Shown piece by piece: positions 20,352 to 29,689 of a DNA stretch of 64,000 nt. Source of the stretch: Saprospirales bacterium (GTDB lineage: Bacteria; Bacteroidota; Bacteroidia; Chitinophagales; Saprospiraceae); the NCBI GenBank assembly GCA_016703765.1, contig JADJBL010000012.1, positions 62,001 through 126,000 on the forward strand, given 5' to 3'. Below the pieces are notes generated by a model. That model was given only the letters and a program-made list of their open reading frames with translations. It was not told where the DNA came from and did not search any database. Each line of letters begins with the position of its first letter. The first letter of the stretch is position 1. A program made the translations under genes and the position numbers.

Positions 20352-20408
20352 GAGTTCGCATCGCGCCGCTTGGAGGCCTACGGCCTCCAAGCGGCGCGAT
20401 GCGAACTC
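20352..20408. terminator. 57-bp palindrome (27-bp arms, 3-nt loop) at the transposase stop
   Basis: Arms 20352-20378 and 20382-20408 are exact reverse complements, very GC-rich, around TAC. The right arm reaches into the transposase stop codon (20407-20409). As RNA it would form an extremely stable hairpin on either strand, and as DNA it could extrude a cruciform. Likely roles are transcription termination and shielding the transposase from outside transcription. Confidence 0.8.
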
Positions 20409-21660
20409 ATTTTTCTACCAAGTGCCTGGAGAACCGTTCACCGTACTTTTCGGTCAGGTCTCTTTGGATGGCTTTCCATCCCAAAGCGTTCCTTTTCCAT
20501 GATTTTTCGTTGTGCATCAGGGATAGATAGATTTGTTTGATAAGTGCGGTGTCCGAGACCCAAGCAGCTTTGCCCTTGATGAGCTTGCGAATAATGCGGT
20601 GCAAGGCTTCCACCGGATTGGTCGTGTAGATCATCCGGCGTAGCTCTTTGGGATAATCCATGAAGGCCATCAATTCGTCCCAGTCTCGCTCCCAGCCTTC
20701 CACCAATTGGCCGTATTTGCTGCCCCAGGTTACGGTAAAAGCATCCATAGCGGTTCTGGCCGCTTCCCGGGTGGAGGCCGTGTAGACGGTACGCAGATCC
20801 TTGCGCACCGCTTTGCTGTCCTTGTCATCCACAAAGCGGGTAGAACTGCGCACTTTATGCACAATACACTTTTGAATGATAGCCAGGGGATACACCTCCG
20901 AGATTGCTTGGCTAAAACCGGCCAGATCATCCGTGCAGAAGACCAAAACGTCTTCTACGCCCCGATCCCTGATGTCCTCCAAAACCAGACCCCAACGGTT
21001 AGCGCCCTCGCTTTGATTGATATACAGACCCAGCAGGTCGCGCTGGCCCTCTGCATCTATCCCGTAAACCGTGTAGAATGCCCTACTGGCATACTGGCCT
21101 TCGTGGCGCACTTTAAAATGCACTGCATCCAGGTACACAATGGCGTACAAAGAACGTAGCCGGCGTGTCCGCCAGGCTTGGATTTGGGGAAGCACCTGAT
21201 CGGTAATGGCCGAGATCTTGCCCGCTGAAATATCCAAGCCATACAACTTGGCCAGCAGCCGTCTTACATCCTCCACCGAATTGCCCTGTGCGTACAAGGC
21301 TATGATCTGTTCGTCTACGCCACTGGACAGATCTCGTTGTCCCTTGCCGATTAACTCCGGCTCAAAGTCTGCATTGCGGTCCCGGGGGGTGCGAATGGAT
21401 AAGGGACCGGCCGCTGAGATAACTTGCTTGGACGTATAGCCGTTTCGCTTATTCTGTTCGCCTGAGGCCCGCTGTTCATCGAGAAAATCATCCACCTCCC
21501 CTTCCAGCATTTTGTTCACCATAGATTGCAGAAGCTCACTGAACACGCTTCCTTCGCTCAGAAGCGCCTTTTTCGAATACAGGTGTTCTACCATTCGCTC
21601 TCGTAATGCAGCGTCGGGTATTATGTCTTCCAGCGTCTCTTTCTTCTTTTTCTTCGTCAT
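20407..21660 (-). CDS. IS256 family transposase
   Basis: A 417-residue Mutator-type DDE transposase. The start is placed at 21660 (MTKKKKKETLEDIIPD); the longer frame starts with GTG inside the terminal repeat. N-terminal region with RNGYTSKQV and SIRTPRDRNADFEPELI. Catalytic residues of the DDE triad: IVYLDAVHFKV (first Asp), FCTDDLAGFSQAI (second Asp) and TTNPVEALHRIIRK (Glu). The CIVHKVRSSTRFV segment typical of the family lies between the second Asp and the Glu. No frameshift or internal stop is seen, so the element may be active. Insertion is next to two gene fragments, in line with it having helped rearrange the locus. Confidence 0.95.
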   Translation of the reverse strand: MTKKKKKETLEDIIPDAALRERMVEHLYSKKALLSEGSVFSELLQSMVNKMLEGEVDDFLDEQRASGEQNKRNGYTSKQVISAAGPLSIRTPRDRNADFEPELIGKGQRDLSSGVDEQIIALYAQGNSVEDVRRLLAKLYGLDISAGKISAITDQVLPQIQAWRTRRLRSLYAIVYLDAVHFKVRHEGQYASRAFYTVYGIDAEGQRDLLGLYINQSEGANRWGLVLEDIRDRGVEDVLVFCTDDLAGFSQAISEVYPLAIIQKCIVHKVRSSTRFVDDKDSKAVRKDLRTVYTASTREAARTAMDAFTVTWGSKYGQLVEGWERDWDELMAFMDYPKELRRMIYTTNPVEALHRIIRKLIKGKAAWVSDTALIKQIYLSLMHNEKSWKRNALGWKAIQRDLTEKYGERFSRHLVEK

Positions 21661-21851
21661 GTTTTTTGTGTCTAGCGCGTTAAGATAACCAGACACACTT
21701 TAATGAACAGTCTCATTTTTTTTATGAGAAACATGAGAGGACTTGCATTTCGCTTCAGTCCTCCCGTGTTTAGGGGCTTTGCATAGATCTTTCAAACAAA
21801 TCGAAAAAAAATCATTTTATAAGCTGATAAAAATCATTGGCATTCTCAATT

Positions 21852-21861
21852 GGGGGGGGGG
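21852..21861 (+). repeat. G10 homopolymer just upstream of a T9SS gene
   Basis: Ten consecutive G in otherwise AT-rich DNA, ending 15 nt before the ATG at 21877. The 160 bp between the IS element and this ATG otherwise show only AT-rich sequence. Confidence 0.9.
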
Positions 21862-21876
21862 TAGATTTGAAAAAAA

Positions 21877-23962
21877 ATGGCAAAATTTATCACTCCGGCT
21901 CTCGTTTTTACAGCTCTTTCTATTTGTTTAAATGCTCAGCCACTTCCAAACAAAACTATTAAAATCAATCCAAATCTACCTGAGTCACCTCTAACCAAAG
22001 AGGGGTATGTTTTACTCTTTTCAGATGAATTTGAAACGTTAAACACAAGTACTTGGAATCGATCGGGCCCTGGAGACTATTCCAGCCAAAATTTTTGCGA
22101 AGAGAATAAAAATTCTCCAAAGAATGCTTCCAATGTTTCAGTTGTACCGGATGAGGATGGAACCCTAATTCTTAAAGTCCGGGAGGGAGAGGAGCAGAAC
22201 CTTTGCAGCCATTCAAGTTCGGAAATTAAATCCTTCTCTGCTTCCCTTCAACAGGAAGGGCCTTTTGATGAGTGGGTATTACCGCCAAAATGTTATGTGG
22301 AGATTCGAACAAGAGTGACGGATTGTGGGGATGTTGGTTCTTCTTTCTGGCTTTATGGAGTGGGCTTTCCGAATGGTATTAGCGAGCCAGATATTTTTGA
22401 GTTAAAAGCAGATTTAAAGAATATTTTTCAAGCAAATTTTCATTACGGTCCTAATTATATTCCCGATGGGAAGGCTCTAAGTGCGGAAATACATGTAAAA
22501 AATCTAAATGGAGACAACATTGATTTGGATGACTACGACCTAAATTTTGGCATCTTTTGGGATAAGACTCAACTTTCTATGGAGCTAAATGGGATTGAAT
22601 ACTATAATGTGGAGATGCTTTACGAAAAGTGTAAAAGTAAAATCTGTAAAAACCCATATCGAACCACTCTTCCCTACCATGTCCTTCTTGGAGCAGGTGC
22701 TCCATTACTTGGAACAGTCGAGGACTGTAATAGCCTTCCAGATAACCAAAAGGTTGACTATATCCGCGTATATATAGAAGAAGGCGCCAAAGCAGTTAAT
22801 CTTTATGGCAGTAATTTCAAACCGACCAATAAGATACAGGTTTGAAGTTGGTCCGGAAATGAGATGGGGGACAATGTTTTACGTTGATTATTATCCTGGG
22901 GCTGCTTATCTCTGGCAATTAGACCCTGCATTGAAGCCAACAGAGTATACAGATCCAAATTCCAAAACATACAGGCATTTCTGGATCGCGCCAAAAACCG
23001 ATGCCTTACCCGGCACTTATCCGTGTACTCTGACAGTGACTTTTCCATCAGGGTATCAGGAAATTCTAAATCTGAATGTAGAAATACAACCTAGCACACT
23101 ACCAGCGGCGGCAGACATTCTTTTGTTAAATTATCCCCCCACCATTTCTTATCCGGTAGGTGTTTTGGAACAACCTTTCACTACCGGTTATGAATGGAGT
23201 GAAGATGGAGGGTTGAGTTGGATGAAAATTCCAAATAGTTTAACCTATGGCAACATAAACAGATTTGCAGTCGACGATCCAATTAGCTATACCGAAGTTG
23301 ACGCATGCGTTAGGGCTTATAATACTTGTACGAGGGAAGATTTGCCAAACCCTTCCATCTGTGAAACTATAATTCTGCCTCACATAACCCCCAATCAATT
23401 CCTCACCGGACCTCCCTTCCCCGAAACAATAACCGTTGAGTTGGCAGATGATCCGGATGTTTATGAATTGCGCACCCCAGTGTTGGATTCCACCACTGCT
23501 TTCTTTTGGAGTTTTGATGAAGAAACCTGGTTTAAAGAGGAGAACCCTATAGAAGATACCTTAAATCGTTTTGGGTTTTTCGCTCCCGGAACCCCTCCAT
23601 TCAATATTTTTCTCCGTTCGGAACTGGGAAGTGAGTTATCAGAGGTATATTCGCAATGGGTGGTAATTCCCGATTCTAGTGGTCAGATTTATGGATTGCA
23701 GCAACCTTTGGGCACAACTCCGCTGACTCTTAATTCCAAAACCCAACAAACTCGAGAGTTCCTATCACAAGAATTGGCCCAAAGAGAAATAGTAGAAATT
23801 TATACTATCCATGGGGTTCAAATTTGGCGAGGATCGCTTAACGAATATGAGTCGGCGATGTTTTATAGTTGGAATCTACTCTCCGGAATCTACCTTGTTG
23901 TGTTCAAAGATGACAGTGGCCAGTTTTTGGAAATTCAAAAGAAAATTTTACTGAAACAATGA
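21877..23962 (+). CDS. GH16-like beta-glucanase with C-terminal T9SS region (frameshift near 22840)
   Basis: About 694 residues if read through. Signal peptide (ALVFTALSICLNA), then a concanavalin-like GH16 domain at about 40-310. FSDEFETLNTSTWNRSG begins it, EPDIFE at residues 170-175 gives the E-x-D-x-x-E catalytic pattern, and VDYIRVYIEE ends it. The second part carries beta-sandwich segments and a T9SS-like tail (WNLLSGIYLVVFKDDSG, ending KKILLKQ). The first frame stops at 22845 and the second is open from 22805. Removing one T from GTTTGAA near 22840 joins them as KIQVEVGPEMRW. The alternative is two overlapping genes. Likely substrates are beta-1,3/1,4-glucans or galactans. Base composition is far richer in AT than its neighbours, suggesting transfer. 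Confidence 0.7.
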
Positions 23963-24523
23963 TACGTGTTCCCCTGATCATTCTTTTACATGTAGTCCCC
24001 GGATTTCTTCTGGGCCTTCAACCTTTGAACCCCCAGAACCCCCTCCCCCGGATTGCCAACAACATTATTTACGGGGAGGCTTATGGAGTAGGGGGGGTCT
24101 ACTCCCTCAACTACGAACGGGTTCTTTTCAGGCGCTGAAGGAAGGCTAATGCTATCTGCCTCATTTGGTGCAAGTTATTACAGTAAACCATACTATTTGC
24201 AATAATGCCATTTTGCAGAGCGGCTAAATCTCACTTTTGGATATAAAGGAGTTTTCCTTGAGTTGGGTTGTGATCTTATTCTTAGCCGATCAAGGACATA
24301 TAGTTTTCGAGATTATTGGCTTGGCTGGAGTAACACAGGTACCGTTTTGCCCCATGCTGGGTTAAGGTATCAAAGAAAGTCAGCAGCCCCTTTTTTTAAA
24401 GTTTACCTTTTACCCATTCGAAATAATAACGAGAACTATTTCTTGCTTTACCATATAAAGAAGGCTTCAAGTGCCTCCTATTGGTACCTTTGGGGAGGAC
24501 TCGCTTTGGGATATACATTTTAA
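23959..24523 (+). pseudogene. Small beta-barrel outer-membrane protein, copy 1 (frameshifted)
   Basis: Overlaps the T9SS gene stop by ATGA, which suggests translational coupling. The fragments read in order MIRVPLIILLHVVPGFLLGL, NNIIYGEAYGVGGVYSLNYE, LMLSASFGASYYS, NLTFGYKGVFLELGCDLIL and FFKVYLLP. They end YWYLWGGLALGYTF, with alternating residues and a terminal aromatic as in outer-membrane barrels. Two missing bases near 24133-24146 and a stop near 24203 break the frame. About 185 residues when restored. No function is known for this family. Confidence 0.6.
24032..24188 (+). repeat. Direct repeat A (first member)
   Basis: 157 bp nearly identical to 25202-25359, differing at roughly eight positions. 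The differences include a G7 versus G6 run and two single-base gaps. It covers the 5' third of the small barrel gene. Confidence 0.9.
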
Positions 24524-24555
24524 AAGAAAAAACAGATGGGATTATGGGTTTAATT

Positions 24556-25121
24556 ATGCGCATTTTCGTATTGGCGACAGGGTGCATTTTCCCTTATTTA
24601 AGCCATTTGAATGGGCAACCCGATTCAATAAAGCCAGCGAACAAAATTCTGTACGCTGAAGTGCAGGGGATTGGCGGATTTCAATCTATCAATTACGAGC
24701 GAATGGTTTTCCGAGCATTAGGCAATCGGATATTGGGCTCGGTTTCTGTTGGAGCCAGTTGCCTGATTGCCAACCGGCCCCATGATCAGAAGTTCGTTTT
24801 TTGTTGCTACAACGGGCGAACCTGGCATTTGGCCATAAAAGCTGGTATCTGGAAACTGGCGCCGATCTCATCCTGGACAGAGGAAAAGGTTATGAGCCTC
24901 TTATCCAAGGATGGGAGGTTTGGACATCCAATTTTACTTTCCTGTATCATGTTGGGATTCGTTACCAACAAATCACTTCGGCGCCCTTTTTCAAGGTCTA
25001 CGTCTTCCGGATTATGGATCAGGGTACCAACATCTATTTTCTATCCAACATTGGGAAGGAAATAAAGCAAGATGGGCATATGTATTGGTGGGGTGGAGTA
25101 GCCGTCGGTTATACGTTTTAA
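24556..25121 (+). pseudogene. Small beta-barrel outer-membrane protein, copy 2 (frameshifted)
   Basis: A paralogue of the preceding copy. The signal-like start MRIFVLATGCIFPYLSHLNG is followed by ILYAEVQGIGGFQSINYERM (compare IIYGEAYGVGGVYSLNYERV) and ILGSVSVGAS. The frame is lost in a run of six T at 24797-24802. It resumes as NLAFGHKSWYLETGADLILD, FFKVYVFRIMD and the end YWWGGVAVGYTF. Restored length is about 188 residues. Copies 1 and 2 are clearly divergent, so the duplication is old, unlike the near-identical repeat of copies 1 and 3. Confidence 0.6.
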
Positions 25122-25129
25122 TCGGTAAT

Positions 25130-25366
25130 ATGAGACAGTTGGAAAAATCCCTTTTCTGGCTTTTTTAGTTGGCTTGTCGCTGGGCGTTCATCCTTTATGC
25201 GCCCAGAACCCCCTCCCCCGGATTGCCAACAACATTATTTACGGGGAGGCTTATGGAGTAGGGGGGCCTACTCCCTCAACTACGAACGGGTTCTTTTCCG
25301 GGCACTGAAGGAAAGGCTAATGCTATCTGCCTCATTTGGTGCAAGTTATTACAGTAAACACTACTG
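25130..25366 (+). pseudogene. Small beta-barrel protein, copy 3 (truncated)
   Basis: Only the 5' third is left: a signal peptide (FLAFLVGLSLGVHPLCAQ) broken by one indel near 25150-25165, then NPLPRIANNIIYGEAYG and ALKERLMLSASFGASYY. It stops at about 25360, where unrelated sequence with heptamer repeats and the end of the acetoacetyl-CoA synthetase gene begins. It is 97% or so identical to copy 1, so it arose recently. Confidence 0.75.
25202..25359 (+). repeat. Direct repeat A (second member)
   Basis: The near-identical partner of 24032-24188. The pair could recombine and delete the intervening 1.17 kb. Confidence 0.9.
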
Positions 25367-25397
25367 TGTTTTTGAGATGGCTTCTAATCACAAGCCA

Positions 25398-27358
25398 CTA
25401 ATGACCAGTCACAAAAAATAACAGCGCCTCCGGATTCCTCATCGAATCCCTGTTCGCGGCCTTTTCGATGGGTATTCCCAGCAGGATCTTTTTCACGGGG
25501 GCTTCCATTTTCTTTCCGCTGATGGTGTAGGGGATGTCGGGCACGGCGATGACCTTGTCGGGCACGTGGCGGGGCGAACATTGCTTTCGCAACTCCCCGG
25601 CGACGCGTTTGATCAGGTCTTCGTCGAGGATCTTTCCGGTTCCATCATCACGTATAGGGCATATGGTGGTCGCCGTTGGGCAGCTCGAGGTTGGCGATCA
25701 GGCTGTCTTTGATCTCGGGGAAGGTGTCGATGACCCGGTAAATCTCCGCCGTGCCGATGCGGACGCCCTGGCGGTTGAGCGTGGCATCGGAACGGCCCGT
25801 GATGACCAAGGTGCCGCGCGAACTGAGCTTCACCCAGTCGCCGTGGCGCCAGACGCCTTTGTAATCTTCGAAATAACTGGAGCGGTAGCGCTCGCCCTCC
25901 GGGTCGTTCCAGAAAAACACGGGCATAGAGGGCATAGGTTTGGTAATGACCATTTCTCCCACCTCGTCCAGCAAGGGTTGCCCTTTTTCATCCCAGGATT
26001 CGAGGGCGCAGCCCAGTGCGCGGCATTGGATCTCCCCTTCGTACACGGGCTCCAATGGACAACCGCCGACGAACGCGGTGCAGACGTCTGTGCCACCGGC
26101 CATGGAGCACAGCCAAAGGTCTTTTTTCACTTCTTCGTACACCCATTTAAAAGCGTCGGGAGGCAATGGCGAGCCCGTGGAGCCGATAGAGCGGAGGGCG
26201 GACAGGTCGTTTTCCGCACCGGGCCTGAGACCCTGCCGCATGCAGGCCACCAGATAGGGCGCGCTGGTACCAAAATGGTGTATCCGCGCCTTTTCGGCAA
26301 ATTCCCAAAGCACATGGAGGTTGGGATAGCCCGGACTTCCGTCGTACAAGACGATGGTAGCGCCGGCCATCAGGGAGGCCTGCACGAAATTCCACATCAT
26401 CCAGCCCGTAGTCGAGAACCAGAAAAAGCGCTCGCCGGGGTGGACGTCGTTGTGGAAAGCCAGGTATTTCAAATGTTCCAATAGAGATCCCCCGTGAGAA
26501 TGCACGATCGCCTTCGGAATGCCGGTGGTGCCGGAGGAATACAGCACCCAGATGGGGTGCTCGAAAGGCACGGGCTCGAATTGCAAGGCGGGCGCGTCGG
26601 CTCGGAAGGTGTCGTTCCAGGAAACCGCTTTTGGAATGCCTGCCGGCTTCGATTCCAGATCGAGGTAGGGGAGGAGGATGAGGAGTTGTAAGCTGGGAAG
26701 CTGTTCGACCAGTTCCTTCACCGTTTCCCCTTTTATCAAATTTCTTACCTCCGTATTGGTAGCCGTCCACCGCGATGAGCACTTTGGGCTCGATTTGGCG
26801 GAAGCGGTCGAGCACGCTGCTGGCCCCGAAATCGGGCGAGCAGCTCGACCAGATGGCGCCCAGGGAGCAGGTGGCTAAAAAGGCGTAGGTCGCCTCGGGA
26901 ATATTGGGGAGGAATGCCGCCACCCGGTCGCCTTTGCCGACGCCCTTTGATTTCAAATAGGCCCGCAACGAGGCGACCTGGCTCTCCATTTCCTCCCAGC
27001 TGATCTCGACGAGGGATTGTTGTTCGGACTGAAATACGATGGCCGCCTGCGCATCGTTTCTGCGGAGGAAAATATGCTCCGCGTAATTGAGGGTGCTGCC
27101 CGTAAACCATTTATAGCCAGGCATTTCGGAGCCCTCTAGCACCTTTTGCCAGGGGGTGTATGATTTTACCGAAAAATACTCCCACAGGCTTTCCCAAAAA
27201 TCCTCCACCTCTTCCACCGACCATTTCCAAACGGAGGCGTAATCCGCAAATTTTAATCCCTTGTTGGCATCCAGCCATTTGAGGTAATGCGCCAGGCGTG
27301 AATTTTCGCGGAACGAAGGGGAGGGAGACCATAAAACAGGAGGGGTGTCGCGCTGCAT
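25398..27358 (-). pseudogene. Acetoacetyl-CoA synthetase (frameshifted)
   Basis: About 650 residues in three frames. N-terminal part from 27358: VLWSPSPSFRENSRLAHYL, EMPGYKWFTGSTLNYAEHIF and ATCSLGAIWSSCSPDFG. After an extra A in the A4/T4 run near 26731 the frame continues with WVLYSSGTTGIPKAIVHSH (AMP-binding P-loop), GTDVCTAFVGG and GRSDATLNRQGVRIGTAEIY. Two one-base losses near 25642 and 25664, judged against the intact duplicate at 19842, shift the last 85 residues (SPRHVPDKVIAVPD, GKKMEAPVKK). The enzyme activates acetoacetate to acetoacetyl-CoA. Either the gene is dead or the assembly has indels here. It is flanked by rearranged DNA at its 3' end. Confidence 0.85.
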
Positions 27359-27444
27359 GTTTTTGCTTTTCCGGTCTGAAAAAAACGGCTTTCGCGCCGA
27401 AAATACTACTTTTAACGGGAGCTTCCTTCACCTCGCTACTTTTT

Positions 27445-27711
27445 CCCCCGATTGCATCGGGGGCTATGAAGATTAAACCCTTGCAGGGTTTCTTTCGCTC
27501 GTGAGGGTCTCCGACCCGAAATGAGGCGTTCGCAAGTCTCCAGACTTGTGAATCCAGTGTCTCGCAAATTCAGCAAGTCTGGAGACTTGCAAACAGCGTG
27601 TTTCGGGTCAGAGACCCTCACAAGCGGATTGTCCCCCATGCGGGCCAGGAACAAGCGAGAATGAAACCCTGAAAGGGTTTAATATTCATAGCCCTCGATG
27701 CAATCGGGGGG
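27445..27711. repeat. 267-bp nested imperfect palindrome
   Basis: The 447 bp between the synthetase and nucleotidase genes hold no gene but a large inverted repeat. The outer arms CCCCCGATTGCATCG..GGGCTATGAA..ATTAAACCCT recur as complement at 27670-27711. The middle arms GTGAGGGTCTCCGACCCGAAA recur near 27600-27622. The inner arms GCAAGTCTCCAGACTTG and CAAGTCTGGAGACTTGC surround a ~25-nt loop. Several arms are themselves short palindromes (AAACCCT-TGC-AGGGTTT). It could be a MITE-like element, a recombination site or a strong bidirectional terminator. Confidence 0.85.
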
Positions 27712-27805
27712 CTTCGGGAATCAAAACGAAGCAACCGCATAGCGGTTGAATAATAATATCAAATCGTTGTTTTCATTGAATTGAACAGTTAAAACAAGAC
27801 CGAAT

Positions 27806-29380
27806 ATGTTACGGATAACCTGCATCTCCCTGGTCCTGCTCTTTACCCTTTTCTCCTGCGGCGTGCCAAAAACCGCGCAAACGCCCGCTCCTCCCGCCCC
27901 ACTCCAGACTCCAGCTGCCGGCGATGACGGCAAGATCGAGGTGGTTTTCCTCCATATCAACGACGTGTATGAAATCGGGCCCCTGGAAGGAGGCAAGACC
28001 GGAGGAATGGCGAGGGTAGCCGCCTATTACAAGCAATTGAAATCTAAAAACCCCCATACCTTTTTCGTGCATGGCGGCGATTTTCTCAGCCCCTCCCTCA
28101 TGGGCACCCTCAAATGGAACGACGAGCGCATCCGCGGCAGGCAAATGGTGGAGGTGATGAACGCCTCCGGGGTGCAACTAGTCACCTTCGGCAACCACGA
28201 ATTCGACGTCAAGGAGGAGGAGCTTCAGGCCCGCCTGAACGAATCGGCTTTTTATTGGCTTGGCACCACCGTGCGCCGCAATGCCGGCGGCCAGTTGCCG
28301 CCCTTTTTCAAAATGGTGAACGGCGAAAAGAAAGACTGCCCCGACAGCTTTATCTGGCGGGTGACCGATAGCGACGGCACCGAGGCCCGCATCGGCGTTT
28401 TCGGCCTGACCCTGGGCTCCAACCCCCAGGATTGGGTGTCCTACCTGCCCATCTTTAAAACAGCCACCGAAGTGGCCAACAACCTGAAAGACCAGACAGA
28501 CGTGGTGATAGGACTGACCCACCAGGAACGGATCGACGATCTCAAGCTGGCGGGGATGCTGCCCTACGTGCCCCTCATCATGGGCGGTCACGACCACGAC
28601 CACTCTATCGACACGGTGGGCCAAACCATCATCGCCAAGGCCGATGCCAATGTAAAAACCGTCTACGTGCACCGGATGCTGATCGACAAGACGAAAAAAA
28701 GCGCCACCATCCGCTCCGAACTGGTGCCAATTACCGACGCCATGCCCTCCGATCCGGCCGTAGAGGCCCTCGTGAACAAGTGGATCGCCATTCAGGACGA
28801 GAATCTGCGCCAGGTGGTCGATGAGCCCTACGAGGTGGTGTACAATGCCAAAATTCCGCTGGACGGCCTCGAAAAGAGCGTGCGAAATAAGCAAACCAAC
28901 ATGGGACAACTCATCGCCTCGGCGATGTGGAAATCCTCGAGCCGGCCCATCGATGCCGCCTTTTTCAACGGGGGCTCCATCCGGATCGACGACCAGTTGG
29001 CCGGCGAGATCCTCGCCATCGATATTTTTCGGGCCATGCCTTTCGGAGGCGCTGTTTGCGAGGTGGAGATGAAAGGAGGACTGCTGGTTAAAATGCTGGA
29101 TTCCGGCCTCCAAAACAAGGGAACCGGCGGTTACCTGCAATGGGCCAACCTCAGCCGCAACAATACCGACACGCATTGGCTCCTCGGTGGCCAGACCATC
29201 GATCCGGCCAAAATCTACCGCATCGCCACCAATGACTTCCTGCTCACAGGCAAAGAGACCCGCATGGATTTCTTTACGCCGGATCACCCGGACATCAAGT
29301 CGGTAACAAGGCCAAAAGACAACACGGAACTGGGGTCGGATATCAGAAAGGCCGTGATAGATTACATGAAAAAATCATAA
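27806..29380 (+). CDS. 5'-nucleotidase / UshA-family metallophosphatase lipoprotein
   Basis: A 524-residue lipoprotein (signal ending LFTLFSC). The N-terminal metallophosphatase domain (about 45-310) shows the metal ligands in order: LHINDVYEI, VHGGDFLSPS, TFGNHEFDV, GLTHQERID and GGHDHDHSI. The C-terminal 5'-nucleotidase domain (about 350-500) has NGGSIRIDDQLAGEIL and MPFGGAVCEVEM. Such enzymes hydrolyse extracellular nucleotides (AMP, UDP-sugars) to release phosphate and nucleosides, in the periplasm or at the surface. The gene stands alone and ends at a strong terminator. Exact substrate unknown. Confidence 0.94.
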   Translation: MLRITCISLVLLFTLFSCGVPKTAQTPAPPAPLQTPAAGDDGKIEVVFLHINDVYEIGPLEGGKTGGMARVAAYYKQLKSKNPHTFFVHGGDFLSPSLMGTLKWNDERIRGRQMVEVMNASGVQLVTFGNHEFDVKEEELQARLNESAFYWLGTTVRRNAGGQLPPFFKMVNGEKKDCPDSFIWRVTDSDGTEARIGVFGLTLGSNPQDWVSYLPIFKTATEVANNLKDQTDVVIGLTHQERIDDLKLAGMLPYVPLIMGGHDHDHSIDTVGQTIIAKADANVKTVYVHRMLIDKTKKSATIRSELVPITDAMPSDPAVEALVNKWIAIQDENLRQVVDEPYEVVYNAKIPLDGLEKSVRNKQTNMGQLIASAMWKSSSRPIDAAFFNGGSIRIDDQLAGEILAIDIFRAMPFGGAVCEVEMKGGLLVKMLDSGLQNKGTGGYLQWANLSRNNTDTHWLLGGQTIDPAKIYRIATNDFLLTGKETRMDFFTPDHPDIKSVTRPKDNTELGSDIRKAVIDYMKKS

Positions 29381-29381
29381 A

Positions 29382-29415
29382 CGAAAAAAGACCTGCTCTC
29401 GCAGGTCTTTTTTCG
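29382..29415 (+). terminator. Rho-independent terminator of the nucleotidase gene
   Basis: A 15-bp perfect stem (CGAAAAAAGACCTGC and its complement) with a TCTC loop, its right arm containing six T. It begins just after the TAA at 29380 and can act in both directions. Confidence 0.92.
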
Positions 29416-29426
29416 TAAAATAAAAA

Positions 29427-29616
29427 TTCACACAAGCGCCTGGGAGTGTTTTGGACCCCCGTGGAGACAGGACTTAGGCAGCCGGTCTGGTTCAGTAATC
29501 CCCTTGTCCCCGAAGGGAACCTCCGAAGAGGTTGAGGCCCGCCCTACACATGCCGAGTCTGGCCAGTATGTCAATGGATATTGTAGAGTCAAAACAATGA
29601 ACGGCGCCTGTGTGAA
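29427..29616 (-). ncRNA. Structured RNA, candidate 6S RNA
   Basis: A 190-nt segment closed by a 14-bp stem with one mismatch (29427-29440 with 29603-29616). Read on the minus strand its apical part has two UUCG tetraloop hairpins, AACCTC-TTCG-GAGGTT and CCC-TTCG-GGG, which favours this strand. Upstream on the same strand TACCTTGG (29624-29631) is one base off the -7 consensus and ends about 8 nt before the predicted 5' end. The size and the rod shape with end stems fit 6S RNA, which binds housekeeping RNA polymerase in stationary phase. No protein frame is convincing. The 6S assignment itself is an inference. Confidence 0.5.
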
Positions 29617-29689
29617 GCTGGTACCAAGGTATGGGAATTTGAATTCTGAGGAAAGAGGGGGAGACAAATATTTGAAACTTTAACAATTA

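Larger units (their letters stand above)
20300..21714 (-). mobile_element. IS256-family insertion sequence
   Basis: About 1415 bp. Imperfect terminal inverted repeats of ~25 bp: the left end begins GGGATAGTTCAATCAAGTGT and the right end (reverse complement) GAGACTGTTCATTAAAGTGT. Both continue through TGTCTG; about 19 of 25 positions match. A single transposase gene fills the element. The flanking 8-mers ATATTTTT (left) and ATTTTTTT (right) are similar but not identical, so a target duplication is only suggested. The ends were set from the repeat, not from a database. Confidence 0.85.

Noticed and set aside
29428..29686. Short minus-strand open frames over the 6S-like RNA
   Set aside because: They have no signal, family or start context, and the segment shows RNA-like pairing instead.
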